From: an uncultured Faecalibacterium sp. | GTDB lineage: Bacteria > Bacillota > Clostridia > Oscillospirales > Ruminococcaceae | Assembly (NCBI GenBank): GCA_934501115.1 | Contig: CAKSTO010000025.1 | Span: 1 to 35,245, forward strand | Direction of reading: 5' to 3' | Length of the DNA: 35,245 nt | In this document: positions 7,396 through 15,663 of the stretch, one piece after another | Layout: each line of letters begins with the position of its first letter | How positions within the stretch are numbered: position 1 is the first letter of the stretch | Made by a program: the position numbers and the translations under genes | The notes under the pieces: model-generated | Told to the model about the DNA's origin: nothing | Seen by the model: only the letters and a program-made list of their open reading frames with translations | Database searches by the model: none

Positions 7396-9225
7396 ATGGA
7401 CGATTATCAGAACGAAACTCTGCCGGTGGGCGAAGCGCAGGTGGCCGAGGCCATGCAGACACTTCAGCGCTACAGGGCTGGCAAGGCGGCGTTGGACAGG
7501 CGTCTGGTAGACAACGAACTGTGGTTCCGCATGGGACACTGGAAAAACTGTCAGAACCCCATGATGGCGGGCAAAGCGCAGCCTTCCAGCGGATGGCTGT
7601 TCAACAGCATTGCAAATAAGCATGCCGATGCCATGGACAACTACCCCGAACCCAATGTGCTGCCCCGCGCGGCAGATGATGAGAAAACAGCACAGGCGCT
7701 TTCCAGCGTGCTGCCGGTGGTGCTGGAACAGGCAGACTATGAGCAGGTGTATAGCGACTGCTGGTGGCGCAAGCTCAAACAGGGGACCGGCGTGACCGGC
7801 ATCTTCTGGGATCCGCAGATGCGCGGCGGTATGGGGGATATCACGGTGCGTAGCGTGAACCTGCTGATGCTTTACTGGGAGCCGGGTGTGGAGGACATCC
7901 AGTCCTCACCGGACTTTTTCAGTCTGAGTCTGGAGGATACCGCACAGCTGACGGCACAGTACCCGCAGCTCAAAGGACGCACCGCCGGGGGGATGGACGT
8001 GCCCCGGTACATCCACGATGAGGGGCAGGATACCAGCACCAAGAGCGTGGTGGCGGACTGGTACTACAAGCGCCCGGACCAAAACGGCCGTATGGTGCTG
8101 CACTACTGCAAGTTCTGCAATGGGGTGGTGCTGTACGCCAGCCAGAATGATCCGGCACTGGCCGAACGGGGGCTGTATGACCACGGGCAGTACCCCTTTG
8201 TGTTTGATCCGCTGTTTGTAGAAGAGGACAGCCCGGCGGGATTTGGCTATATCGACGTGATGAAGGACTGCCAGAACGCCATTGACAAGATGAACCACGC
8301 CATGGATGAGAACGTGCTGCTGAGTGCAAAGCAGCGGTATGTGCTCAGCGACACGGCAGGGGTCAACGAAGAGGAACTGGCCGATTTTGGCCGGGATATC
8401 GTGCATGTGGCAGGCCGATTGAACGACGACAGTTTCCGCCCGCTGCAAACAGCCGGATTGCAGGGCAACAGCCTGAGCTATCGCCAGAGCCGCATTGAGG
8501 AACTGAAGGAGATCAGCGGAAACCGTGACCTGACACAGGGCGGGACAGCAGGCGGCGTGACGGCAGCAAGCGCCATTGCGGCTTTGCAGGAAGCGGGCAG
8601 CAAGCTCAGCCGTGATATGCTCAAGAGTGCCTACCGTGCCTTTGCAAAGCAGTGCTACCTTATCATTGAGCTGATGCGCCAGTTTTACGATGAGCAGAGA
8701 GTGTTTCGCATCGTTGGGGCCGGCGGCGAGAACCGGTTCGTGCCATTTTCCGCGCAGGCACTGCGTGCCGTACCCGGCAGCAGTGTGGGCGGCGTAGAAC
8801 TGGGCAGCCGGGAGCCGGTCTTTGACATCGTGGTCAGCGCCGCCAAGAAGAGCACATTCAGCCGCCTTTCTCAGAACGAGACGGCCAAGGAATGCTATCA
8901 GCTGGGGTTCTTTGACCCGAAAAATGCGGACGCTGCTCTTGCGGCACTGGACATGATGGACTTTGAGGGCATTGAGAAAGTCCGCCAGCGGGTGCAGCAG
9001 AACGGCACCCTTGCCCAGCAGCTGGCACAGATGCAGGATCAGATGGTGCGGATGGCGGCAGTCATCGAGATGCAGAGCGGAGACCGGAGGGACGCCGGAG
9101 GCCTGACCCGCAGCGTGAGCAGCTCGTTTGCGCAGAAGAGCGGGCAGGCTGCAGGCGCAAAGCCGACAGGCCTGAGAAGCGCTCTGCCGACAGCCGCTGC
9201 TGCCCGTGCCATGGAGTTGAATTAA
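7396..9225 (+). CDS. Phage portal protein
   Basis: Portal ring subunit at the capsid vertex through which DNA enters and leaves. At 609 residues it is in the size range of podovirus-like portals. Supporting stretches are the N-terminal DRRLVDNELWFRMGHWKN, the VMKDCQNAIDKMNHAMDENV helix in the stem region and the RIEELKEISGNRDLTQGGT segment followed by TAASAIAALQEAGSKLSRD, a pattern common in portals of phages with N4-gp56-type capsids. The C-terminal 60 residues are Gln/Met-rich and probably form the barrel or crown. AAAGGAG precedes the ATG. It lies 12 bases after terL and 17 bases before the protease-scaffold gene, in one operon. Confidence 0.88.
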   Translation: MDDYQNETLPVGEAQVAEAMQTLQRYRAGKAALDRRLVDNELWFRMGHWKNCQNPMMAGKAQPSSGWLFNSIANKHADAMDNYPEPNVLPRAADDEKTAQALSSVLPVVLEQADYEQVYSDCWWRKLKQGTGVTGIFWDPQMRGGMGDITVRSVNLLMLYWEPGVEDIQSSPDFFSLSLEDTAQLTAQYPQLKGRTAGGMDVPRYIHDEGQDTSTKSVVADWYYKRPDQNGRMVLHYCKFCNGVVLYASQNDPALAERGLYDHGQYPFVFDPLFVEEDSPAGFGYIDVMKDCQNAIDKMNHAMDENVLLSAKQRYVLSDTAGVNEEELADFGRDIVHVAGRLNDDSFRPLQTAGLQGNSLSYRQSRIEELKEISGNRDLTQGGTAGGVTAASAIAALQEAGSKLSRDMLKSAYRAFAKQCYLIIELMRQFYDEQRVFRIVGAGGENRFVPFSAQALRAVPGSSVGGVELGSREPVFDIVVSAAKKSTFSRLSQNETAKECYQLGFFDPKNADAALAALDMMDFEGIEKVRQRVQQNGTLAQQLAQMQDQMVRMAAVIEMQSGDRRDAGGLTRSVSSSFAQKSGQAAGAKPTGLRSALPTAAAARAMELN

Positions 9226-9242
9226 GAAGGAGGTGAATTTTT

Positions 9243-10184
9243 ATGATGAAAGTGATTTACAGTGAGATGGATACTCCGGCCGGCATGAGCTGTCGGCTGG
9301 AAGCGGTCGGCCATGCGGGGTATGCGCCTGCCGGGCAGGACATCGTATGTGCCGGTGCCAGCACCGTGATGCAGGGGCTCGTCTACCTGATGGCGGGGGA
9401 AGAGAATGCCCGCAGCGATGCGTTCGATGAGACGGATGGACCCCATGTGGCCGTGCAGGCGGACGCACCCTGCGCAGAATGGGTGCAGGGCGCCTTTGAA
9501 CTGGCAAAAGCCTGCTTTGTACTGCTGTCTGAACGCTACCCGGAAAACGTCCGCTTTGCGGATGTGAGCCGCCGCGGCGAAGAGAGCATGATGGATCTGC
9601 AGCTGTTTGCAAATGAAGGCGGCGATGCCGCCCCTGCTCCCCCAGCCCTGAGCGAAGCGCAGACCCGGCAGGCAGTCGCATCCGGCACGATGAAGCCTGA
9701 CGAACGGAATGCAGCTCCGGCTGCGCCTGCAGCGCCCCAGCCGGAACCGGAGACCGGGCGTCAGCCGCAGCGACCTGCGCAGAACCCGGAGCTTCCCCCG
9801 CTGCCCCGGATGGCGCAGAACACGGTTCAGGGGCTTCACGCCCGGTGGGCAGCAGAAGAAGCTGCAATGCGCCGCAGCCAGCCGGATTTTAACCTTCAGA
9901 AGGAGCTGCACAACCCGGAAATGCGCCGCCTGATGCATCTGCCCGGAATGCGGGTGCAGGATGCTTACCGGCTGGCGCACTACGACGAGAACCTGCGCAC
10001 CGCTGCGCAGGCGGTGGAACAGGGCGTGGTGGAGCGCATCCGGCAGCGGGCTGCACGCCCCACTGAAAACGGCATCCGCCCCGGCGGCGCGGCAACTGTC
10101 CGCCCGGATGTGGCCGGCATGACCCGTGCCCAGAGGGAAGCACTGGAACGCCGTGTGCTCCACGGAGCACAAATCGTATTGTGA
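9243..10184 (+). CDS. Prp-type cysteine protease fused to phage scaffold protein
   Basis: Two-part, 313-residue protein. Residues 1-115 match the Prp/YsxB (DUF464) cysteine protease family: SGHAGYA-like VGHAGYAPAGQDIVCAGAS with the catalytic pair His24 and Cys36, then an Ala-rich helix ending RFADVSRRG. Prp removes the N-terminus of ribosomal protein L27 and of some staphylococcal phage head proteins. Residues 116-313 are Pro/Ala/Glu-rich and then helical (QKELHNPEMRRLMHLPGMRVQDAYRLAHYDEN), typical of scaffolds encoded before N4-gp56 capsids. At the junction is DLQLFA (118-123), which resembles the L27 cleavage motif, so self-release of the scaffold is predicted. The start at 9243 has a perfect AAGGAGGTGA. 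An internal ATG pair at 9588/9591 with weak GAAGAG could also make scaffold alone. Confidence 0.85.
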   Translation: MMKVIYSEMDTPAGMSCRLEAVGHAGYAPAGQDIVCAGASTVMQGLVYLMAGEENARSDAFDETDGPHVAVQADAPCAEWVQGAFELAKACFVLLSERYPENVRFADVSRRGEESMMDLQLFANEGGDAAPAPPALSEAQTRQAVASGTMKPDERNAAPAAPAAPQPEPETGRQPQRPAQNPELPPLPRMAQNTVQGLHARWAAEEAAMRRSQPDFNLQKELHNPEMRRLMHLPGMRVQDAYRLAHYDENLRTAAQAVEQGVVERIRQRAARPTENGIRPGGAATVRPDVAGMTRAQREALERRVLHGAQIVL

Positions 10185-10215
10185 TCTCATTTTATAAAAA
10201 GAAAGGAAACTGACT

Positions 10216-11214
10216 ATGAACAAGAACTTCAATATCCAGCTGTTCGCCGAGAACCTGAACACCACGGCAACGATGTCGCCGGAGATGAAGACCTTCTACG
10301 AGAAGCGTCTCATTGACCAGGCAGAGCCGCGCTTGGTGCATGACCAGTTTGCGGACTATTACCCGGTACCGCAGAACGGCGGCAAGACCATCGAGTTCCG
10401 CAAGTACGACAGCCTGCCCAAGGCGTCCACTCCGCTGACCGAGGGCGTGACCCCTGACGGCCAGACCCTGAACGTGACCACCATCACCAGCGACCTGCAC
10501 CAGTACGGCGGCTGGACTCCGCTGACCGATGTACTGCAGATGACTGCCATCGACAATAACGTGGTGCAGGCTACCCGTGTGCTGGCGAGTCAGGCAGGAC
10601 GCACCATGGACAGCATCACCCGCGATGTGCTGGCGGGCGGCACCAATGTCATCTATGCCCCCAAACTGGGCGCAGACGGTGCAGAGACCGCTGTGACCAG
10701 CCGCAAGGCGCTGGACAAGACCTGTACCCTGACCCCGAAGCTGTTCTTTCAGGCGGCAGCACAGCTGGGTGCCATGAATGCAGACCCCATCGGCGACAGC
10801 TATATCGCCATCATCCACCCCTACGCCGCCTACGACCTCAAGACCAGTAAGGAGTTCATTGAGGTGCACAAGTACGCCGATCCGGAGACGATGTTCCGCG
10901 GCGAGATCGGCAAGCTGGGCAATATCCGCTTTATCGAGACCAGCGAGGCCAAGATCTGGAAGGATGACACCTGCCCCACCGGCCTGGCCGTGTTCGGCAC
11001 GCTGGTGCTGGGTGCCCACGCCTACGGCGTTACCGAGCTGGAAGGCGGCGGTCTGGAGCACATTGTCAAGCAGCTGGGTTACGGCGACGACCCGCTGAAC
11101 CAGCGCGCTTCCGTGGGCTGGAAGGGCATGCGTGCAGCAGAGCGTCTGGTGGAGCAGTACATGGTGCGCATTGAAAGCGCGTCCACCTACTCCGCTTCGG
11201 CAGCCGCCAACTGA
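10216..11214 (+). CDS. N4-gp56 family major capsid protein
   Basis: Shell subunit, 332 residues. The segments TMSPEMKTFYEKRLIDQAEPRLVHDQFADYYPVP, GGKTIEFRKYDSLPKASTPLTEGVTP and HQYGGWTPLTDVLQ are characteristic of the N4-gp56 capsid family, followed by AAQLGAMNADPIGDSYIAIIHPYAAYDL in the core. The N-terminus begins MNKNFNIQLFAENLN; NIQLFA (residues 6-11) resembles the Prp cleavage motif of L27 (NLQxFA), so the first 11 residues are predicted to be removed during maturation by the protease encoded immediately upstream. GAAAGGAAACTGACT precedes the ATG. It follows the protease-scaffold gene by 31 bases with no terminator between. Confidence 0.93.
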   Translation: MNKNFNIQLFAENLNTTATMSPEMKTFYEKRLIDQAEPRLVHDQFADYYPVPQNGGKTIEFRKYDSLPKASTPLTEGVTPDGQTLNVTTITSDLHQYGGWTPLTDVLQMTAIDNNVVQATRVLASQAGRTMDSITRDVLAGGTNVIYAPKLGADGAETAVTSRKALDKTCTLTPKLFFQAAAQLGAMNADPIGDSYIAIIHPYAAYDLKTSKEFIEVHKYADPETMFRGEIGKLGNIRFIETSEAKIWKDDTCPTGLAVFGTLVLGAHAYGVTELEGGGLEHIVKQLGYGDDPLNQRASVGWKGMRAAERLVEQYMVRIESASTYSASAAAN

Positions 11215-11302
11215 GGAACCCTCTCACCGCTGCAGTCCGCTGACGCGGCACCGCAACGGAGCTCTCCCGAGGGGCGAGCTTTGCTTAAAGGAAGGAGAAA
11301 AT

Positions 11303-11518
11303 ATGGCTGAAAAGAAAAATGTGCGCATTCGGCTGTTCAAGGATAACAGCCGTTACAAGGGTGACCTGTTCGTCAGCGTCAACGGTGTGAACTACAAGAT
11401 CCGCCGTGGCGTAGAGGTGGAAGTGCCGCCCGAAGTGGCCGAAGTGCTGGAGCACAGCCAGATGCAGGACGAGCTGACCGCCGCCCGCATTGCAGCTGCG
11501 GAAAACGCCGCGCAGTAA
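11303..11518 (+). CDS. Small phage head protein of unknown function
   Basis: A 71-residue protein containing VRIRLFKDNSRYKGDLFVSVNGVNYKIRRGVEVEVPPEVAEVLEHS. Similar small proteins commonly follow N4-gp56 capsid genes in Firmicute phages, so a head decoration or completion role is plausible but unproven. The ATG at 11303 has AAGGAAGGAG at good spacing; the long upstream extension of this frame overlaps the capsid gene and is rejected. A terminator follows 12 bases later, splitting the cassette into a head half and a neck half. Confidence 0.75.
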   Translation: MAEKKNVRIRLFKDNSRYKGDLFVSVNGVNYKIRRGVEVEVPPEVAEVLEHSQMQDELTAARIAAAENAAQ

Positions 11519-11530
11519 ACCGATGAACCG

Positions 11531-11573
11531 GAAGCCCGGCTGGGAGACTTGGCCCGGTCGGGCTTCTTTTTAT
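11531..11573 (+). terminator. Terminator inside the structural cassette
   Basis: An eight-base stem GAAGCCCG/CGGGCTTC encloses a partly self-paired loop and is followed by TTTTTATT. It lies between the head genes and the neck genes and probably reduces downstream expression relative to capsid protein. Confidence 0.75.
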
Positions 11574-11592
11574 TAAAAAGGAGAGTGAGCTT

Positions 11593-11976
11593 ATGACGGC
11601 AGGACAGGCGCTGGAACGCGCCGAAGAATTGCGCCCGGGCAGCCGCATTGCACTGGCCACCCGGCAGGGATGGCTGAAAGAAGCGGACGCCATGCTGCGG
11701 GAGCGCTTTTTCAAAAACAGCATCACCGATGCTTATGATACGGTGGGAGCTGACCTTGCACAGGATGACAGCCTGCAGGACGAGGCCGTGCTGCTGGCTC
11801 CGGCACCGTTTGACGCGCTGTACCCGCACTACCTGTGTGCGATGACGGATGCAGCACTGGGCGAGACGGACCGCTATGCCGGAGAGCAGGCACAGTACAA
11901 CAGCATTCTGGCAGATCTGGCAGTGTGGCTGCGGCGCAGCTATCCGCCCCGAGCCGGGAGCCGGTGGAAGTGGTAA
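11593..11976 (+). CDS. Predicted head-tail connector / neck protein
   Basis: A 127-residue, mostly helical protein: MTAGQALERAEELRPGSR, then a segment with LKEADAMLRERFFKN and a long helix around ILADLAVWLRRSY. Position after portal, scaffold and capsid genes, length and all-alpha character fit a gp4/gp6-type adaptor that docks under the portal ring. I cannot assign a named family from sequence alone. AAAAAGGAGAGTGAG precedes the ATG. The next gene starts 12 bases after its stop, so the two are translated from one message. Confidence 0.6.
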   Translation: MTAGQALERAEELRPGSRIALATRQGWLKEADAMLRERFFKNSITDAYDTVGADLAQDDSLQDEAVLLAPAPFDALYPHYLCAMTDAALGETDRYAGEQAQYNSILADLAVWLRRSYPPRAGSRWKW

Positions 11977-11988
11977 GGAGGTGGAAGG

Positions 11989-13869
11989 ATGGTTCTGGCA
12001 AACCGAACAAGGATCACAAACAGCCGCAGCCTCGTGCGGGCGTTTGGCGGACTGAATGAGACCTATGCCTGCACAGAGGCAGAGTACAGCGAGGGGGTGA
12101 ATTTCTCGACCCGGGATTTCCCGGCGTTGAGCACCCGCAAGCCCCGCCGAAAGCTGCGGACATTGACCGGACTGAACGGGATGTATCACCTGAACGGCCT
12201 GTTGACGGTCTGCGGCCGGGATCTGGTCTACACCTCGGACGACAGGGATGCGGATGTCGTGACCTGCGAGGATGTGGTGCTGGATGGAAAAAAGACGCTG
12301 ACGGGTCTCGGCACGAAGATCCTGATCTTTCCGGATAAGATCGCTTTTGACACCGCAGACGGCAGCATCAGCCCGCTGGGAGCTTTGTGGCAGTCGGAAG
12401 GGCAAAGCGTGAAGTTTGCCCCCTGCGACGCTTCAGGAAAAACCTACAAAGTGGACAGCTGCGGCAAAGAAGAGCCGGAGAAGCCGACCGACGGGCAGAC
12501 CTTTCTGAAGATCGAAGACGAGGAGCACCCGTGGAGCAGCACCGGAACGCTGGAGGTGTACAGCACGAACTCCGGAAACTGGACGGCGGTGCCGCTGGAA
12601 TACTGCCGAATTACGGCGGCAGGCGTCGAAAAGCTGTTTGCTCAGTGGGATACCGTGACAGCACGGGGAACGGCTGCAAAGCAGGCCGGTATGTGGGAAG
12701 AACTGGATGGAGATCTGGTGGTGTACGACGTGCTGGAAAACGGCCTGCGGGTGCAGGCTGCAGCAAAAGGCGATTTCTTTTATGGTACGCTGGTGCAGGG
12801 AGCAGACAGCGCACTGTGGACGAGCATGGATGGCAGGGAGACCCGGAGTTTCTCAGTAAGCACGCCGGTGAGCATGGAGCGCCGGGTGCCGGATCTGGAT
12901 TTTGTTACCGAATGCGACAACCGCGTATGGGGCTGCAGCAGCAAGGAAAACGTGATCTACGCCTGTAAACTGGGCGACCCTACCAACTGGTTCTCTTACC
13001 GCGGCATCGCAGCAGACAGCTATGCGGTCACAGTGGGCAGCGACGGGGCGTTTACGGGTGCGGCTACCTGTATGGGCTACGCACTGTTCTTCAAAGAGAA
13101 CACCCTGCACAAGCTCTATGGCTCAAAGCCGGCAGACTTTCAGCTCACCTCCCTGCGCTGCCGGGGTGTGGCGAAAAATGCCGCACGCAGCCTGTGTGTG
13201 CTCAACGAAACGCTGTATTACCTTTCGCCGGACGGCGTGATGGCATGGGATGGAAGCATCCCGGTCAAGGTCTCCGGTGCATTGGACGCGAGCCGTCTGG
13301 CGCATGCGCAGAATGCTGTGGGTGGTGCACTGGACGGCCGGTATTATCTGCACGTTTCCCGGGACGGCGGCGGGCAGGCGCGGCTGCTGGTGTATGACAC
13401 AGAGCGCGGCCTGTGGAGCGAAGAAGACGTTTGCTCCTGGGATATGGCCAGCACCGGCGGGCAGCTTTACCTCTGGGATGGTCAGGCCTTGTGGGCGGCA
13501 GACCCTGACCGGGAACCGGACTGGAAGAGCACTGACGGTGTGGAAAAAAAGATCCGCTTTGAGGTGACAACAGGGGATATCGGGTTGGATGGTGCCGAAG
13601 ACCGATACCTCTCCCGCCTGACGCTGCGGCTGGATGCCGTGTGCAGCAGCACAGTGGAGGTGTCGGTCAGTTACGACGGCGGCTCGTGGGAGCCTGCGGC
13701 AGATATCACGGCCGAAAAACCGCACTGCAGCTATGATCTGTCCTTTGCACCCCGGCGGCATGGTACGCTGCGGCTTCGACTGAAGGGCATGGGGCAGATC
13801 ACATTGAGAAGCATTGCGAAAACGATGGCTGCTGCCAGAGGCGGCATTATAGAACAGGAGGTGGGATGA
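11989..13869 (+). CDS. Large beta-rich phage neck/tail-hub protein
   Basis: A 626-residue protein without hydrophobic segments. It shows repeated beta motifs with aromatic and Gly-Asp turns (LLTVCGRDLVYTSDD, DNRVWGCSSKENVIYACKLGDPTNWFSYRG, GVMAWDGSIPVKVSG, GGQLYLWDGQALWAADPD), suggesting a beta-propeller followed by a C-terminal beta-sandwich (residues about 520-610). In podoviruses the protein at this place (P22 gp10 type) closes the portal and stabilises packaged DNA; that role is inferred from position and fold, not from clear sequence identity. AAGGAGGTGGAAGG precedes the ATG. Its stop is one base before the next start. Confidence 0.65.
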   Translation: MVLANRTRITNSRSLVRAFGGLNETYACTEAEYSEGVNFSTRDFPALSTRKPRRKLRTLTGLNGMYHLNGLLTVCGRDLVYTSDDRDADVVTCEDVVLDGKKTLTGLGTKILIFPDKIAFDTADGSISPLGALWQSEGQSVKFAPCDASGKTYKVDSCGKEEPEKPTDGQTFLKIEDEEHPWSSTGTLEVYSTNSGNWTAVPLEYCRITAAGVEKLFAQWDTVTARGTAAKQAGMWEELDGDLVVYDVLENGLRVQAAAKGDFFYGTLVQGADSALWTSMDGRETRSFSVSTPVSMERRVPDLDFVTECDNRVWGCSSKENVIYACKLGDPTNWFSYRGIAADSYAVTVGSDGAFTGAATCMGYALFFKENTLHKLYGSKPADFQLTSLRCRGVAKNAARSLCVLNETLYYLSPDGVMAWDGSIPVKVSGALDASRLAHAQNAVGGALDGRYYLHVSRDGGGQARLLVYDTERGLWSEEDVCSWDMASTGGQLYLWDGQALWAADPDREPDWKSTDGVEKKIRFEVTTGDIGLDGAEDRYLSRLTLRLDAVCSSTVEVSVSYDGGSWEPAADITAEKPHCSYDLSFAPRRHGTLRLRLKGMGQITLRSIAKTMAAARGGIIEQEVG

Positions 13870-13870
13870 T

Positions 13871-14056
13871 ATGGCAAGCGTGATGGGCATCAACAAGATC
13901 GGCCTGCCCAAGCTCAGCGAAAATATGGATCCGGAGGATGCCAGAGCACTGCGGGGCTACCTGTATCAACTGCAGGAGCAGCTGCAGTATGTGCTGACCA
14001 ATCTGGATACAGAAAATCTTTCGGACGAGCTGAGGATGAGGCTGCAGGATCTATAA
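13871..14056 (+). CDS. Small helical phage protein
   Basis: A 61-residue protein with a predicted helix RALRGYLYQLQEQLQYVLTN and a second helix near LSDELRMRLQ. Short proteins with this YLYQLQEQLQYVL pattern are frequent near tail genes of Firmicute phages; I know no function. GGAGGTGGG precedes the start, with the ATG one base after the upstream stop, so translation is coupled. It is followed 15 bases later by the ejection-like protein. Confidence 0.65.
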   Translation: MASVMGINKIGLPKLSENMDPEDARALRGYLYQLQEQLQYVLTNLDTENLSDELRMRLQDL

Positions 14057-14071
14057 AAGAAAGGAACAGTT

Positions 14072-15424
14072 ATGGCAAACAAAAAGAAAGAAAACGAGGT
14101 GCTTGATGCGGTGCAGCCGCAGACGGAAAGCAAAAACCAGCAGGCGGTGCAGAGCGGATACTCTACTGCCGGGCTGAACAGCCGTCAGGATGTAGAAAAT
14201 GCGCTGGCAAACTCCAGCTATACGCCCAGCCAGACGGTGAATGACGCTGCTGCGGCGCTGAAAGAGTGGCAGGCAAACCGCCCCAAAGATTATCAGAGCA
14301 GCTATCAGGACAAGATCGATGCGCTGTTGGAGCAGCTTTTGCAGCGGCAGACTTTCCAGTACAGTTACACGCAGGATCCGCTTTACCGCCAGTATGAGCA
14401 GGCTTACCTGCAGAATGCCCGCAATGCCAGCGCAGACGCCGCCGCACAGGCTGCAGCGCTGACCGGCGGCTATGGCTCCAGCTATGCTGCCAGCGCGGCT
14501 CAGCAGGCATACCAGCAGCAGATCGGTGCGTTGAACAATGCGATCCCTACGCTGTACAGTCTGGCGCTGGACACTTATGAAAGCGGCGGAAACGAGCTGG
14601 TGAACCAGCTGGATCAGCTGAACAGCAGTGAGCAGAACGCGCAGGATCTCTACAACGATCAGCTGAAAGACTATTATACGCAGCTGGAGCAGAAAGGAAA
14701 CGACTACAATAGTGCCTATGCAAAGGACTACGGCCAGTATCAGGATTATCTGAGCCAGCTTGGCACTCTGCACGATTACTACAGCGTACAGGAACAGCAG
14801 CAGGCGGCACAGCGTCAGCAGGGCTTCAATAATGTTATGAGCGTGCTGGGGTTCCTGGGAGATATCGTTCAGATCGCGCTTACGGGCACTACAGGTCTTG
14901 GCTCTATGCTCAGCGGGCTTCTGAATACGGGATACAACATCTATTCCGGCAATCGTCAGTACGAGGCAGACCGCGCAGACATGCAGTGGAACCAGCAGCT
15001 GCAGGAAAAGCAGTATCAGGACAAAATGAACCAGCAGCGCTATGAAAATGAACTCAGCGAACGGGAATATCAGGATAAACTCAACCAGCAGAAGTTCAAT
15101 AACGATATCACCAGCCAGAAGCTGAACATCGCAATGGGAGAGTGGAACCTGAAAAAGTCCAATGCATCCCGGAAGGCAAACCGGGCGGCAGGCAGTTCCG
15201 GCAGCTTTTCCGGCAGTGCGGCAGGCAAGACTGCGGACAGCTCAAAGCGTACCGCTGCATCAGGCAGCGGGGTGAGCGGCAGAGCAGGAAGCGTATCGGT
15301 GCCTTATGCGGCGATGCTGATGCGCAGTCAGGGAAAGAGTGACAGCAGCATTACCAACGCTTTGAAAAAGGAAGGCTACACCAGCGCAGAGATCGCACAG
15401 ATCCTGAGCCAGATGAAGGGATAA
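14072..15424 (+). CDS. Gln/Tyr-rich phage protein, probable internal (ejection) protein
   Basis: A 450-residue protein of biased composition. Residues 1-260 are helical and rich in Gln, Ala, Tyr and Asn (SYQDKIDALLEQLLQRQTF, AYLQNARNASADAAAQAAALTGG). A hydrophobic stretch near residues 255-292 (VMSVLGFLGDIVQIALTGTTGLGSMLSGLL) could insert into a membrane. A coiled coil with near-repeats QYQDKMNQQRY and EYQDKLNQQKF follows, then a Ser/Gly-rich linker and a small C-terminal domain (QGKSDSSITNALKKEGYTSAEIAQIL). This resembles podoviral ejection proteins, which ride in the capsid and enter the host envelope; the role is inferred. It is far too short and differently built for a tape measure. It is the last gene of the cassette. 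Confidence 0.6.
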   Translation: MANKKKENEVLDAVQPQTESKNQQAVQSGYSTAGLNSRQDVENALANSSYTPSQTVNDAAAALKEWQANRPKDYQSSYQDKIDALLEQLLQRQTFQYSYTQDPLYRQYEQAYLQNARNASADAAAQAAALTGGYGSSYAASAAQQAYQQQIGALNNAIPTLYSLALDTYESGGNELVNQLDQLNSSEQNAQDLYNDQLKDYYTQLEQKGNDYNSAYAKDYGQYQDYLSQLGTLHDYYSVQEQQQAAQRQQGFNNVMSVLGFLGDIVQIALTGTTGLGSMLSGLLNTGYNIYSGNRQYEADRADMQWNQQLQEKQYQDKMNQQRYENELSEREYQDKLNQQKFNNDITSQKLNIAMGEWNLKKSNASRKANRAAGSSGSFSGSAAGKTADSSKRTAASGSGVSGRAGSVSVPYAAMLMRSQGKSDSSITNALKKEGYTSAEIAQILSQMKG

Positions 15425-15464
15425 AGAAAAAGCAGCCCCTGTCCTTTGCGGGACAGGGGCTGCG
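15425..15464. terminator. Strong hairpin at cassette end
   Basis: A perfect 13-base stem GCAGCCCCTGTCC/GGACAGGGGCTGC has a six-base loop. The A-rich left flank gives a T run on the minus strand; the plus-strand side has only GGTTGCATT, so plus-strand stopping relies on the very stable stem. It separates the cassette from the tRNA locus. Confidence 0.65.
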
Positions 15465-15485
15465 GTTGCATTAAAATGAAAGGAG

Positions 15486-15588
15486 TCCCACCGGGCTGTT
15501 GGTTGCCCTGCCTTCGGCAGTGCCGTGCTGTTCGAGTCCCGCTGGGCACCCCGCTGAATAAAAAAATCCGCCGATGCAAAGCATCAGC
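15486..15588. repeat. Repeat copy A, with tRNA-His 3' end-like segment
   Basis: About 103 bases sharing their order with copy B: a GGGCTGTTGGTTGC start, a local hairpin (CTGCC-TTC-GGCAG), TTCGAGTCCCGCTGGGCACC resembling the 3' end of the nearby tRNA-His, and an AAAAAATCCGCCGATGCAAA tail. It is inverted relative to the tRNA-His gene. No gene is evident between 15425 and 15766. Confidence 0.7.
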
Positions 15589-15636
15589 ACAGCATTTGTC
15601 TTGGTAGACATTCCTACTGATTGGGACCCGCAGGCT

Positions 15637-15663
15637 AACCAACAGCCCACTGGGCTGTTGGTT
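15637..15663. repeat. Perfect 12-base hairpin at start of repeat copy B
   Basis: AACCAACAGCCC pairs perfectly with GGGCTGTTGGTT around an ACT loop. It is not followed by a T run, so it is not an ordinary terminator. Confidence 0.75.

Noticed and set aside
14072..15424. Tail tape-measure protein
   Set aside because: Length, biased composition and position after a portal-closing protein do not fit; no tail tube genes exist nearby.
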